Shown here piece by piece: positions 42,214 to 51,083 of a DNA stretch of 55,394 bases. Every line of letters begins with the position of its first letter. Positions within the stretch are counted from its first letter, which is position 1. The stretch spans positions 1 to 55,394 of the forward strand of contig CAAFWD010000183.1 in the NCBI GenBank assembly GCA_900766645.1, written 5' to 3'. This DNA is from an uncultured Cetobacterium sp. (lineage in GTDB: Bacteria; Fusobacteriota; Fusobacteriia; Fusobacteriales; Fusobacteriaceae). A program made the position numbers and the translations under genes. A model generated the notes under the pieces. The model was not told the origin of the DNA. It did not search any database and worked only from the letters and a program-made list of their open reading frames with translations.

Positions 42214-42786
42214 ATGAAAAAATTAATAATACTATTTTGTTTTTTTATAACAAGTTCATTTTCTTTTAGTGCTATTCAAGAAGCTTATTTAGCAGGAGGA
42301 TGTTTTTGGTGTGTTGAAAGTGATTTGGAGAAAGTGGAGGGTGTAAAAGAAGTAACATCAGGGTTTTCAGGTGGAAATATAGCAAATCCAAGATATGAGG
42401 ATGTTTCAAGGGGGGGAACAGGTCATAGGGAATCAGTTTTTGTAAAATATGATGACAATGAGATAAATTATTCTAGTCTTTTATATTATTTTCTAAAAAA
42501 GATAGATCCAACAGATAAAAAAGGACAGTTTGTAGACAGGGGATATCAATACTCTCCTGCAATATTTTATAGAACTGAAAGAGAGAGACAGCTGGCTCTG
42601 GTAGTTTTGGAAAAGGTAAAAAAAGAAGGAAACTTTAAAGAGATAGGAGTAGAACTTATTAAATTTAAAAATTTCTATCCAGCAGAGGAATATCATCAAG
42701 ATTATTATAAAAAAAATCCTTTGAGGTATAAATTTTATAGATATAGGTCAGGAAGAGATCAGTTCTTAGAGGATACTTGGAAATAG
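42214..42786 (+). CDS. msrA: Peptide methionine sulfoxide reductase MsrA, exported
   Basis: Reduces methionine-S-sulfoxide in proteins. The 190-residue precursor has a signal peptide (about residues 1-20, ending SFSFSA). The catalytic motif GGCFWC places the active cysteine at 30. GHRESV, the PTDKKGQFVDRGYQY segment and AEEYHQDYY are family blocks. The signal peptide implies a periplasmic or envelope repair role. There is no MsrB domain or gene beside it. Confidence 0.95.
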   Translation: MKKLIILFCFFITSSFSFSAIQEAYLAGGCFWCVESDLEKVEGVKEVTSGFSGGNIANPRYEDVSRGGTGHRESVFVKYDDNEINYSSLLYYFLKKIDPTDKKGQFVDRGYQYSPAIFYRTERERQLALVVLEKVKKEGNFKEIGVELIKFKNFYPAEEYHQDYYKKNPLRYKFYRYRSGRDQFLEDTWK

Positions 42787-42813
42787 AAAAAGTCTGGTTA
42801 AAAATAGCCAGAC
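42787..42813 (-). terminator. Terminator of the secreted-protein gene
   Basis: On the - strand a 9-bp stem with one G-U pair (42792-42800 with 42805-42813) precedes a run of five T's. It lies just after msrA on the + strand, where no T run follows. Confidence 0.75.
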
Positions 42814-42835
42814 CATTGCTAAAAGTTAATAGACT

Positions 42836-42853
42836 TTGGCTAAATTTAGCCAA
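42836..42853. repeat. 18-base perfect palindrome between msrA and the secreted-protein gene
   Basis: TTGGCTAAA followed by TTTAGCCAA. No T run follows on either strand. It sits in a 108-base gap that also contains other GGCTA/TAGCC fragments. Confidence 0.6.
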
Positions 42854-42894
42854 CATATATATAGAATATAGAAACCTTATAGAAAGTGAAATTT

Positions 42895-43347
42895 TTAAAA
42901 ATTACTTAATAGATTTAAAAGATCTCTAGCAATTTTTTCCTCTTTACTCATATCTCTATAGAAATCATTAGAGAAGTTGTATCTCTTGATTCTATCAGGA
43001 CGGTATAGAAAATCATTTATAAAATACCCCATAGGATCATCATAATTTCTGTATGCTGGAAGAGTAACAATTTCATTTGAATGCTTAGCAAAAGCTTTTC
43101 TAAGACGCTTCTGCTCTTTTAAATGATTTTTGTAAAGCTTATTAAGTTCTTTTGAATCTTTTGTTCTTAAATATGGATTAAGATACATCCAGTTGTCAAA
43201 ATCTTTATTTTGTCCATAGTTTGTTTCTTGATTAATTTTTTTCATAGTTTGTCCATACCCTTTACCTTTTCCTTTACCGGGATTAGAATAAGCGTTGAAA
43301 GATATAGCTAAAACCATTAATAAAATAGTTGTGATATACTTTTTCAT
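42895..43347 (-). CDS. Secreted protein of unknown function
   Basis: I do not recognise this 150-residue protein. It has a clear signal peptide (MKKYITTILLMVLAISFNAYS), then a glycine/lysine-rich patch (NPGKGKGKGYG). A charged, probably helical body follows, with NPYLRTKDSKELNKLYKNHL and a tyrosine/arginine-rich region (YRNYDDPMGYFINDFLYRPD). It has no cysteines in the mature part, no lipobox and no membrane anchor, so it is probably periplasmic. The ATG follows AGGAGG. Confidence 0.7.
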   Translation of the reverse strand: MKKYITTILLMVLAISFNAYSNPGKGKGKGYGQTMKKINQETNYGQNKDFDNWMYLNPYLRTKDSKELNKLYKNHLKEQKRLRKAFAKHSNEIVTLPAYRNYDDPMGYFINDFLYRPDRIKRYNFSNDFYRDMSKEEKIARDLLNLLSNF

Positions 43348-43407
43348 AGTTTTCCTCCTAAAAAGATTAATACTTATATTTTACAATAAAAACTAAAATA
43401 AATAAAT

Positions 43408-43439
43408 AAAAAAAGTAGATCTTTTAGATCTACTTTTTT
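43408..43439. terminator. Terminator downstream of tmRNA
   Basis: A 14-bp or longer stem (43408-43422 with 43426-43439), A-rich on the left and T-rich on the right. On the - strand it ends the tmRNA transcript, 25 bases after the CCA end. Confidence 0.9.
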
Positions 43440-43463
43440 ATATTAAAAATATTATTTTTATTT

Positions 43464-43812
43464 TGGTGGAGATGACGGGAATCGAACCCGTGTCCAAAAT
43501 TGTAAGCGCCATAAGCTTCTACAAGCTTAGTTTGCTATTGAGATTCGCGATAGTTACTCCCGCAAACAGGGCTAACTAAAGCTATCCTCTAAAGATGTCC
43601 CCTAAAGCTTAGAGAAATCACTCAGGGTAATCTGTATTTAGGTAACACCTAGACTGGACGCTCCTACAGAAAAGAAAGTCCAAAGGTGAGCTGACATTAT
43701 GCAGCTAAAGCGTAATTATTGTTTCCATCTAAACGATGAGTTAACCTCTCACAGCGGTCAACCTGGCCTGCTACTTATAACCTCACAACCCTGTCGAAAC
43801 CTTTGCATCCCC
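43464..43812 (-). ncRNA. ssrA: tmRNA (transfer-messenger RNA)
   Basis: A 349-base RNA that rescues stalled ribosomes by trans-translation with SmpB. On the - strand the 5' end GGGGATG pairs with CATCTCC near the 3' end, which is followed by ACCA. GGTTCGATTCC is the T-loop. The tag reading frame (43697-43726) encodes GNNNYALAA and then TAA. The resume codon is GGA, just after TAGAT, which corresponds to the TAGTC upstream element of E. coli tmRNA. The encoded CCA indicates a one-piece tmRNA. Confidence 0.97.
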
Positions 43813-43831
43813 ATTTATTTAATTGTAGTTT

Positions 43832-43860
43832 ATTATACCATATTCCAAGTTCAAACTCAA
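43832..43860 (-). promoter_or_regulatory. Promoter of tmRNA
   Basis: On the - strand TTGAGT (43855-43860), a 17-base spacer and TATAAT (43832-43837). The predicted start is about 13 bases before the mature 5' end. The -35 box overlaps the end of the MATE gene. Confidence 0.72.
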
Positions 43861-45200
43861 GATTCTTTATCTGTTGGAAGTTTAGATAGCTCCTTTATTG
43901 TTAAACTTAATATTAAAAGAGCAACAATAGTATCGGATATAGGAAAAGCTATCCATACTCCAAGCTCACCAAGAAAAAGAGGAAGAATATATGTAAGTGG
44001 AATATTTAAAACTAATATTCTAATAAGAAAAAATCTAGTTGCCACACGATTTTCTTTTATAGATTGAAAAAGGTTGTTACATGCTAAAAAAAGACCTGTA
44101 AAAACCATTAAACAAAGATTAATTCTCAAATTTTTAGCGGCAAAATCAATAAGAACTAAATCATTTTTTACAAAAAAAGAAACAAATAATTTAGAGTGTG
44201 TTAACATAACTAAAAGAATTGAGCCAGATATAAAAGAAACCACAAGGAGTTGAATTTTAAAAGTTTTAATAACTCGACTAAATTTTCTAGCTCCAAAATT
44301 ATATGAGATTATAGCTGAAGCACCTTGATTAAAACCTTGCATGCTTGTACTAATAATATTTCTACAGATAGAAATTATTCCGATAGCAGCAGTTGCTAAA
44401 TCACCACCATAAAAACCAGCTTGTCTATTTGTAATTGTAATAAGAGAGGACTGTAAAAGTTGATTATAAAATCTAGGACTTCCAATTGTAAAAATATTTT
44501 TTATGATTTTCTTATCAAAGGCTATAAAATTTTTGTTATAAGATAGATCTTTTGAAAAGAAAAAATATATAAGAACGTAAGTGGCACTAATAGCTGTAGC
44601 TATTAATGTAGCTAGAGCAGCACCACTTATTCCCATATTTAACTTCAATATAAATATATAATCTAGAATAACGTTTATAACACCAGTACAAATATTTACC
44701 CCCATGGCTGTAACAGAATCTCCAATTCCTCTAATTAAAGTACTTTGTCCTAGAAAAATTTGAAAGACAGCAATGGGAATTAAAAATTTAGTATAATCTT
44801 TTGCAAAAGCTATATTAGAATTAGAAGCTCCAAAAATATATAAAAGTGGAGTATTAAAAATCCACAAAATAATAGATAGTCCAATTCCAATAACAGATAT
44901 CCATAAAAATCCAGATGTTAAATATTTTTCAGCAAGAGCTTTTTTTCCTTCCCCGAGACTAACTCCTACGTTGACTGCAATTCCTGAAAACAGGAAATTA
45001 AAACTATTTATTATCATGGCATAAGGGAATACCAAGGCAACAGCTGCCATTCCCTCTCTACCGGCAACCTGTCCAATAAAGTATCTGTCGGTTAAAACAC
45101 AAAGTAATCCGATGATAGCTCCAAAGGATGAAGGTAAACTAAACTTAAGTATAGTTATTAAAGGGGAGTGCCCCTCAAACTTTTGAACTATATCTCCCAA
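43857..45200 (-). CDS. MATE-family efflux transporter
   Basis: A 447-residue multidrug/organic-cation antiporter with about twelve hydrophobic segments in two related halves. ILKFSLPSSFGAIIGLLCVLTDRYFIGQ is the typical first-helix region. The TTG start follows AGGGGGAATTA. It is the last of an aroC-dCMP deaminase-trhA-MATE run with gaps of 10-20 bases. The substrate is unknown. The tmRNA promoter lies in its 3' end. Confidence 0.93.
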   Translation of the reverse strand: MGDIVQKFEGHSPLITILKFSLPSSFGAIIGLLCVLTDRYFIGQVAGREGMAAVALVFPYAMIINSFNFLFSGIAVNVGVSLGEGKKALAEKYLTSGFLWISVIGIGLSIILWIFNTPLLYIFGASNSNIAFAKDYTKFLIPIAVFQIFLGQSTLIRGIGDSVTAMGVNICTGVINVILDYIFILKLNMGISGAALATLIATAISATYVLIYFFFSKDLSYNKNFIAFDKKIIKNIFTIGSPRFYNQLLQSSLITITNRQAGFYGGDLATAAIGIISICRNIISTSMQGFNQGASAIISYNFGARKFSRVIKTFKIQLLVVSFISGSILLVMLTHSKLFVSFFVKNDLVLIDFAAKNLRINLCLMVFTGLFLACNNLFQSIKENRVATRFFLIRILVLNIPLTYILPLFLGELGVWIAFPISDTIVALLILSLTIKELSKLPTDKES

Positions 45201-45220
45201 AATAATTCCCCCTATGGTTT

Positions 45221-45850
45221 TTAAAGAATTGTATAAATAGATAAGTAGTTAAAGATGCTACCAGCTAGAACAAACAAATGCCAAACACCATGAGAAAATC
45301 TACAATTTTTCATCATGTAAAATATAGTTCCAACAGAGTAACTAACCCCACCTAAAATAAGTAATTTTAGGGATAAAGGAGTTATTAGAAGTTTTAGGTC
45401 TTTAAAAACAAAGACTATCATCCAACCCATTATAAGGTATATAAGGGTTGAAACAAATTTAAATCTTCCTGTAAAGAATAGTTTAAAAACAATTCCAAAA
45501 AGAGTCATTCCCCATTGAATAAAGAATAGAACCCATTTTATCTCTCCATCAAAAACTCCTAAAAGATACGGAGTATAAGATCCAGATATTAAAATATATA
45601 TTGCAGAGTGATCTAAAATTTTAAATATTCTTTTAGCTTTTCCATTGTAAAGGATATGGTATGTTCCAGACATAGAGTAAAGAAGTACTAAAGAAAAACA
45701 AAAAACTAAAGATCCTACAAAGTACCCAGTATTTCCACTTTTATAAGAGTGAACAGCAAGGGCACCACTACCAATTAAAGATAAAACAACTCCAAAATAG
45801 TGAGTCATAGAATTAACCCATTCTTCGCATCTAGAAAGAGTATTGTTCAT
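45221..45850 (-). CDS. trhA: Hemolysin III / PAQR-family membrane protein TrhA
   Basis: A 209-residue protein with seven transmembrane segments, related to PAQR receptors; some members help membrane-lipid homeostasis. Predicted metal-binding and signature residues are in NSMTHYFG, YSMSGTYHIL...LDHSAIY and HGVWHLFVLAGS. The frame reaches ATG 45868, but AGGAGG lies inside that extension, so ATG 45850 (MNNTLSRCEEWVN) was chosen. Confidence 0.92.
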   Translation of the reverse strand: MNNTLSRCEEWVNSMTHYFGVVLSLIGSGALAVHSYKSGNTGYFVGSLVFCFSLVLLYSMSGTYHILYNGKAKRIFKILDHSAIYILISGSYTPYLLGVFDGEIKWVLFFIQWGMTLFGIVFKLFFTGRFKFVSTLIYLIMGWMIVFVFKDLKLLITPLSLKLLILGGVSYSVGTIFYMMKNCRFSHGVWHLFVLAGSIFNYLSIYTIL

Positions 45851-45860
45851 GATACACCTC

Positions 45861-46352
45861 CTAACCATTTTTTCTAAAATTTAAAACAAGTTCATCAAAC
45901 TTAGGTTCAAGCTTTCTAAGTTTAATGTTAGCAGCAGAAAGTAATCTTTTAGACGCTTTGTTTGAATCTGTTTCATTGTATTTATCAGAGAGATAAACTA
46001 TTTCACTGATTCCACTTTGAATGATGCTTTTAGCACATTCATTACAAGGGAAAAGATCAACATAAATTGTACATCCTTTTAAGCTTTTAGTACTATTTAA
46101 AATAGCATTTAATTCAGCATGGCAAACATATGCATATTTAGTTCCTAAAAAATCACCCTCTCTTCCCCAAGGGAATTCTTCATCACAACAACCTATAGGA
46201 AGTCCATTGTATCCAACTCCTACAATTTTTTTATCTGGAGTAACAATACATGCTCCGACTTGCGTTCCAGGATCTTTACTACGTTTAGCGGAAAGTATTG
46301 CAACTCCCATAAAGTATTCATCCCAATCTATATAATCAGTTCTTTTTTTCAT
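45861..46352 (-). CDS. Deoxycytidylate (dCMP) deaminase
   Basis: A 163-residue zinc enzyme converting dCMP to dUMP for thymidylate synthesis (ComEB family). The zinc and catalytic motif is H78-x-E80 (CHAELNAIL) with C103 and C106 (PCNEC). DPGTQVGACIV and GYNGLP are typical. It sits 11 bases after aroC and 10 before trhA. Confidence 0.95.
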   Translation of the reverse strand: MKKRTDYIDWDEYFMGVAILSAKRSKDPGTQVGACIVTPDKKIVGVGYNGLPIGCCDEEFPWGREGDFLGTKYAYVCHAELNAILNSTKSLKGCTIYVDLFPCNECAKSIIQSGISEIVYLSDKYNETDSNKASKRLLSAANIKLRKLEPKFDELVLNFRKNG

Positions 46353-46363
46353 AAAAATCCTCC

Positions 46364-47365
46364 TTAGAAATTAATTTTTTTATTAAGTAAAAATAGATCT
46401 GCTAAAGCAATAGCAACAGCGTTTTCAATAATAATTGGTGTCCTCAGTATAAATGCGACATCATGTCTTCCATTTATTTCAAGGGGGAGAATTTTATTCT
46501 CTTTAAAGTTAAATGTTTCTTGAGGCTTGAAAATACTAGATGTTGGTTTAATTGCAACATTTAATACGATAGAATTACCGTTAGAAATACCACCGTTTAT
46601 GCCGCCGTTGTTATTAGAACTAGTTTTACCACAATGGTCTATAAAGCAATCGTTAAATTCACTTCCTAAAAGTTTAGTTCCCTCAAATCCAGCACCAAAC
46701 TCCACACCTTTAACTCCAGGAATGGAAAATAAAATAGAAGATATTTTTGATTCAACAGAATCAAAAAACGGTTCTCCTAAACCTACGGGAATATTATTGA
46801 TCTCTAAAGTGATAATTCCTCCTAGAGAATCTCCTTTTGCTGATATTGATTGTAAGTAATTTTCAAGAGATGATTCAAAATTTGTGTGTTCTAAATTTCC
46901 AACTCTCTTTATTAGACAGTTAAATTCAAAGTTTTTCAGAATTTTTTTTGCAATAACTCCAGCGGCAACTAAGCCTAAAGTTAATCTGCCTGAAAAATGT
47001 CCTCCACCTCTTATATCGTTAAAACCACCATATTTATGTGTAGCAGCAAAATCTGAGTGTCCTGGTCTAGGATGAGCTTTAAAATCTTTATAAACTTTAG
47101 AATTTGTATTGCTATTTTCAAAAAAAATATTTATTGGTGCCCCTGTAGTATAATCATTGAAAATTCCAGAAATTATTTTAGGTAAATCAGCTTCAATTCT
47201 TTTTGTAGTTCCAAGTTTTCCCGGCTTTCTTTTATCTAAATCTTCCAGAAAATCTTCCAGAGTAATATTTATCCCAGAAGGAACTCCATCAACAAGAACC
47301 CCGACCCCATTACCATGAGATTCTCCATATATATGTACTTTAAAAATAGTTCCAAAGCTATTCAT
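46364..47365 (-). CDS. aroC: Chorismate synthase
   Basis: The last step of the shikimate pathway, making chorismate from EPSP with reduced FMN. It is 333 residues, slightly short of the usual 350-390. The signatures GESHG, RPGHSDFAATHKYG, DIRGGGHFSGR and the C-terminal NGRHDVAF are present. No other shikimate gene is nearby. It heads the - strand operon with a divergent obgE upstream. Confidence 0.95.
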   Translation of the reverse strand: MNSFGTIFKVHIYGESHGNGVGVLVDGVPSGINITLEDFLEDLDKRKPGKLGTTKRIEADLPKIISGIFNDYTTGAPINIFFENSNTNSKVYKDFKAHPRPGHSDFAATHKYGGFNDIRGGGHFSGRLTLGLVAAGVIAKKILKNFEFNCLIKRVGNLEHTNFESSLENYLQSISAKGDSLGGIITLEINNIPVGLGEPFFDSVESKISSILFSIPGVKGVEFGAGFEGTKLLGSEFNDCFIDHCGKTSSNNNGGINGGISNGNSIVLNVAIKPTSSIFKPQETFNFKENKILPLEINGRHDVAFILRTPIIIENAVAIALADLFLLNKKINF

Positions 47366-47472
47366 GAACTCCTCCTAATATTAATAAAATAAATGTAACT
47401 TAATTTTAACACAAAAGCCCATAAATATTAATCAAAAAAGAAAAATTCTTGAGTCAAACTTAGGGAAATTCA

Positions 47473-47501
47473 TTGCAAAATTCTAGAAAAAAGTGTAAAA
47501 T
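47473..47501 (+). promoter_or_regulatory. Promoter of obgE
   Basis: TTGCAA (47473-47478), a 17-base spacer and TAAAAT (47496-47501), in the 206-base region between divergent aroC and obgE. The leader would be about 65 bases. Confidence 0.65.
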
Positions 47502-47571
47502 ATTACAATTGATAGTTAAACAAAAAATGAATTTACGTATAGAATAGATTTTTTATTCAAAGGAGAGTATC

Positions 47572-48858
47572 GTGTTTATAGATGAGGTAATTATAACAGT
47601 AAAGGCTGGTGACGGAGGAGACGGAGCAGCCACTTTTAGAAGAGAAAAATGTATACAGTTTGGAGGTCCAGATGGAGGAGATGGAGGAAGAGGAGGAAGT
47701 GTAGTATTCGTAGCGGATTCTAACATTAACACTCTAATCGATTTCAAATATAAAAAATTATTCCAAGCTGAAAATGGAGAAAACGGAGCTAAGAAAAATA
47801 TGTTCGGAAGAACAGGTAATGATTTAGTAATTAAAGTACCGGTTGGAACTCAAGTAAGAGATTTTGAAACTGGTAAATTATTATTAGATATGAAAAATCT
47901 TGGTGAGGAAAGAGTACTTCTTAGAGGAGGAAGAGGAGGATTAGGAAATACTAACTTTAAGAACTCTGTAAGAAGAACTCCTACAATGGCTTTAAGAGGT
48001 AAAGAAGGTGCAGAGTTAAAGGTTAAGTTAGAACTTAAATTAATTGCAGATGTAGCTTTAGTTGGATATCCTTCAGTAGGAAAATCAAGTTTAATTAATA
48101 AAATTTCAGCAGCAAAATCAAAAGTTGGAAGTTATCACTTTACAACACTTGAACCAAAGCTAGGAGTAGTTAGACTTGGAGAAGGAAGATCATTCGTTGT
48201 TGCAGATATTCCAGGATTAATAGAGGGAGCTCACGAAGGTGTAGGATTAGGACATAAATTCTTAAGACACATTGAAAGATGTAAAATGATATATCATATA
48301 GTTGATGTAGCAGGAATAGAAGGAAGAGACCCTATTGAGGATTATGAAAAAATAAATAACGAATTAACAAAGTTCAGTGAGAAATTAGCAAATAAGAAAC
48401 AAATGGTTCTAGCAAATAAAATGGACCTGATTTGGGATATGGAAAAATATGAAGAGTTTAAAGCTCACGTTGAAAAAGACGGAAATACAGTTTATCCAGT
48501 ATCAGTTATTTTAGGAGAAGGTTTAAAAGAAGTGCTAAATAACACATGGCACGTTCTAGAGCAAACAGAAAGAGAAGAACTAGAAGAGGAAGCTGATCTT
48601 GTTGAAGTATTAAAGGCTAATAAAACAACAAAAGAGCCATTTACAGTTGTTCAGGATGAAGATGGAGTATTCGTTGTAGATGGATCAATAGTTGATGGAG
48701 TATTAGCTAAATATATTATAACTCATGATGATGAATCAATGATAACATTCTTACATATGCTTAGAAACTTAGGCTTAGAAGAGGCTTTAAGAAATGCCGG
48801 AGTTGAGGATGGAGATACAGTAAGAATTGCTGATGCAGAATTTGATTACGTTGAGTAA
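47572..48858 (+). CDS. obgE: GTPase Obg/CgtA
   Basis: A 428-residue ribosome-assembly and stress-linked GTPase. The glycine-rich Obg fold fills about residues 1-158 (AGDGGDGAATF, GGPDGGDGGRGG). The G domain begins with GYPSVGKSS (residues 164-172) and has DIPGLIEGA and NKMDL. A C-terminal OCT domain covers about 355-425. It starts at GTG behind AAGGAGAG. Confidence 0.97.
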   Translation: MFIDEVIITVKAGDGGDGAATFRREKCIQFGGPDGGDGGRGGSVVFVADSNINTLIDFKYKKLFQAENGENGAKKNMFGRTGNDLVIKVPVGTQVRDFETGKLLLDMKNLGEERVLLRGGRGGLGNTNFKNSVRRTPTMALRGKEGAELKVKLELKLIADVALVGYPSVGKSSLINKISAAKSKVGSYHFTTLEPKLGVVRLGEGRSFVVADIPGLIEGAHEGVGLGHKFLRHIERCKMIYHIVDVAGIEGRDPIEDYEKINNELTKFSEKLANKKQMVLANKMDLIWDMEKYEEFKAHVEKDGNTVYPVSVILGEGLKEVLNNTWHVLEQTEREELEEEADLVEVLKANKTTKEPFTVVQDEDGVFVVDGSIVDGVLAKYIITHDDESMITFLHMLRNLGLEEALRNAGVEDGDTVRIADAEFDYVE

Positions 48859-48863
48859 TAGAT

Positions 48864-48894
48864 AAAAGCTGATCTTTTTTGATCAGCTTTTTTT
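48864..48894 (+). terminator. Terminator of obgE
   Basis: An 11-bp stem (48864-48874 with 48881-48891), a T6 loop and trailing T's. Confidence 0.9.
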
Positions 48895-48928
48895 GTCAAT
48901 TTTAGATAATTTTAAGAGGTGAATATAA

Positions 48929-49822
48929 TTGAAGGGTATTGTGATAGCGGGACCAACAGGTGTTGGAAAAACAGCATTATCAATAAAGCTAGCAAAAGCT
49001 ATAGATGGAGATGTCATATCTTCAGATTCAGCTCAAGTATATAAAGGTATGGATATAGGAACAGCTAAGATAACCAATGAAGAAGCAGATGGGATTACCC
49101 ATCATATGATAGACATAGTAGAGCCTATAAAAAAATATAGTGTTGGAGATTTTCAAAGAGAAGCAGATAGAATACTAAACACTATAGAGAAAAATATTTT
49201 ATTAGTTGGAGGAACAGGATTATACATAGATTCAGTTGTGAGAGGATTATCAGCTTTGCCAGAAAGTAATCCAAAATTAAGAGAAGAACTAATGAAAGAG
49301 GATGGAGAAACTTTATTTAAAAAGTTGCAAGAGGTTGATCCAGAGTCGGCGGAGACAATCCATCCAAATAATAAAAGAAGAGTTGAAAGAGCTTTAGAAG
49401 TTTTTTATGAAACAGGAGAAAAGTTTTCTAAACTATCTAAACAAAATATAAAAGGTAATAATGTAAAATTTTTAAAAGTCGCTCTTGAGAGGGATAGAGA
49501 GCATTTATATGAAAGAATTAATAAAAGAGTAGAAATTATGATAGAACTAGGATTAATAGATGAGGTAAAATCTCTTTATGAAAAATATGGAGATGCCTTA
49601 TTAAAGATAAATATTATTGGTTATTCAGAGATAATAGATTATTTTAAGGGAGAGTTAACACTTGAGGAAGCAGTCGATTTAATTAAACAAAATTCAAGAC
49701 GTTATGCTAAAAGACAGTTTACTTGGTTTAAAAATGATCATGAGTATATTTGGTATGATTTAGATAAGACGAGTGAAGAAGAAGTTTATGAAGATATTTT
49801 AAAAAGGTTTAAACACTTATAA
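48929..49822 (+). CDS. miaA: tRNA dimethylallyltransferase
   Basis: Adds the isopentenyl group to A37 of tRNAs reading UNN codons. It is 297 residues. The P-loop GPTGVGKTA is at 8-16, with SSDSAQVYKGMDIGTAK and LVGGTGLYIDSV following. The TTG start lies after AAGAGGTGAATA. It is separated from obgE by a terminator, so it needs its own promoter, which I could not fix. Confidence 0.96.
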   Translation: MKGIVIAGPTGVGKTALSIKLAKAIDGDVISSDSAQVYKGMDIGTAKITNEEADGITHHMIDIVEPIKKYSVGDFQREADRILNTIEKNILLVGGTGLYIDSVVRGLSALPESNPKLREELMKEDGETLFKKLQEVDPESAETIHPNNKRRVERALEVFYETGEKFSKLSKQNIKGNNVKFLKVALERDREHLYERINKRVEIMIELGLIDEVKSLYEKYGDALLKINIIGYSEIIDYFKGELTLEEAVDLIKQNSRRYAKRQFTWFKNDHEYIWYDLDKTSEEEVYEDILKRFKHL

Positions 49823-49869
49823 ATCCTTATAAATTCTACATTTGTTGCATATTTACTAAAATAATGGTC

Positions 49870-49898
49870 TTGATAAAATGGTGTTCGTGTGGTATCAT
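49870..49898 (+). promoter_or_regulatory. Promoter of the lipoprotein-to-RNase Y operon
   Basis: TTGATA (49870-49875), a 17-base spacer and TATCAT (49893-49898). It lies after the upstream in-frame ATG at 49864, which supports the later start for the lipoprotein gene. Confidence 0.65.
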
Positions 49899-49929
49899 TG
49901 TACAGAAAAGCTATGGAGGGAATGGTTGG

Positions 49930-50316
49930 ATGATAAAAAAGTTTTGTGTAGCATTTTTAATTATTTTGCTTGCTTCTTGTTCAAATTTGGATATAAACGA
50001 AGTTCAAAATAGCAAAGCTTTAGAAGATCAACTAAGTTCAAAAATCGAGCTTATCAAAAAAGATATTAAACTAAACAGCTTCGAGTCTCTAGAGAATGCT
50101 CTAGATATCCCAATTAAAGGGGGATATATCGTATCGGAACTTAATAAAATAGATATGACCAAAAGTGAGATTTATTCAACTAAGCCAAAGATTAAAAATA
50201 GAACAGCTGAAAATGTAATAGGATTAAGGTTTGGTGAAGAGATATTCTATTTTAATGTTGGATACAAGTATAGAAACGGAGATTGGAGAATAACAAAATT
50301 TATAGAGGGACGGTGA
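49930..50316 (+). CDS. Small lipoprotein of unknown function
   Basis: I do not recognise the family. The 128-residue precursor starts MIKKFCVAFLIILLASCSN, a signal peptide with lipobox LASC and lipidated cysteine 17. The mature part is about 110 residues, charged, and ends in a beta-like stretch (FYFNVGYKYRNGDWRITKF). An in-frame ATG at 49864 precedes the promoter and spoils the signal peptide. GGAGGG lies nine bases before ATG 49930. It is the first gene of a four-gene operon, five bases before the RsbW-like gene. Confidence 0.82.
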   Translation: MIKKFCVAFLIILLASCSNLDINEVQNSKALEDQLSSKIELIKKDIKLNSFESLENALDIPIKGGYIVSELNKIDMTKSEIYSTKPKIKNRTAENVIGLRFGEEIFYFNVGYKYRNGDWRITKFIEGR

Positions 50317-50321
50317 GAAGT

Positions 50322-50714
50322 ATGCAGAATGAAATTAAGCTGTATGTTCCATCCTCTTTAAAAAATCTATCTATTATTAGAGCAATGACAAAAACATATT
50401 TAGAACATCAAAATGTCGAGCAGAAAGATATAATGCAAATTCTATCTATAGTGGATGAGTTAGCGACAAATGTTGTTGAACATGGATATGAGTATAAATC
50501 AGGAGACATAATAATAGAACTTCAAAAAAATGAAGATGTAATACATTTAATAGTTGAAGATAATGGTATTGGTTTTGATGAAGATAAGATTAGTAAAGAT
50601 GAAGGTGGAATGGGTCTTTTTTTAGCCAAAGCAATGGCTGATAATTTTAAAATTGAAAAAAAGGTTAACGGAACAAAAATAAAAGTAGAAAAAAAAGTTA
50701 GGGAGGAAGTCTAA
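50322..50714 (+). CDS. RsbW/SpoIIAB-like ATP-binding anti-sigma kinase
   Basis: A 130-residue GHKL-fold protein of the serine-kinase type used in partner switching. The N box DELATNVVEHG (residues 45-55, E46 and N50), the G1 box DNGIGFD (80-86) and the G2 box GGMGLF (95-100) are intact. An upstream TTG at 50283 lies inside the lipoprotein gene; ATG 50322 was preferred. The STAS gene begins two bases after its stop, so they are probably a kinase-antagonist pair. No sigma factor gene is adjacent. Confidence 0.92.
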   Translation: MQNEIKLYVPSSLKNLSIIRAMTKTYLEHQNVEQKDIMQILSIVDELATNVVEHGYEYKSGDIIIELQKNEDVIHLIVEDNGIGFDEDKISKDEGGMGLFLAKAMADNFKIEKKVNGTKIKVEKKVREEV

Positions 50715-50716
50715 TT

Positions 50717-51064
50717 ATGACTACAAATTTTGAAATCATTGAAAAAACAATAGAAGATATAAGAGTGATAAAAGTTTACGGAGAACTGGATGCTTTAGTT
50801 GCACCAAAATTAAAAGAGAAAATCTCAAAACAAATTGAAATGGATACAACAAAGTTTATAATAGATTTTGAGGAATTAGTTCATATTAATAGTTTAGCTA
50901 TGGGTATTTTAAGAGGGAAATTAAGAACTGTAAGAGATTTAGGTGGAGATATAAAATTAGTTGGATTAAACGATCACATTAAAACAATATTTGAAATGAT
51001 TGGATTAGATGAACTTTTTGAGATTTATTCTACGGAGCAAGAAGCTATAGCAAGTTTTAGATAA
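50717..51064 (+). CDS. STAS-domain anti-sigma factor antagonist
   Basis: A 115-residue single STAS domain (RsbV/SpoIIAA type). The likely phosphorylation site is S59 in VHINSLAMGIL; the usual DSSG context is replaced by NSLA, so the site is inferred from position. It lies between the RsbW-like kinase and rny, with a 2-base and a 19-base gap. Confidence 0.9.
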   Translation: MTTNFEIIEKTIEDIRVIKVYGELDALVAPKLKEKISKQIEMDTTKFIIDFEELVHINSLAMGILRGKLRTVRDLGGDIKLVGLNDHIKTIFEMIGLDELFEIYSTEQEAIASFR

Positions 51065-51083
51065 AATAACTGAAGGAGAGATT

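Noticed and set aside
43699..44067. 122-residue + strand open frame
   Set aside because: It lies over tmRNA and the end of the MATE gene on the opposite strand and has no ribosome-binding site or recognisable product.
49864..49929. Upstream ATG adding 22 residues to the lipoprotein
   Set aside because: It precedes the likely promoter and would put a non-signal sequence before the lipobox.
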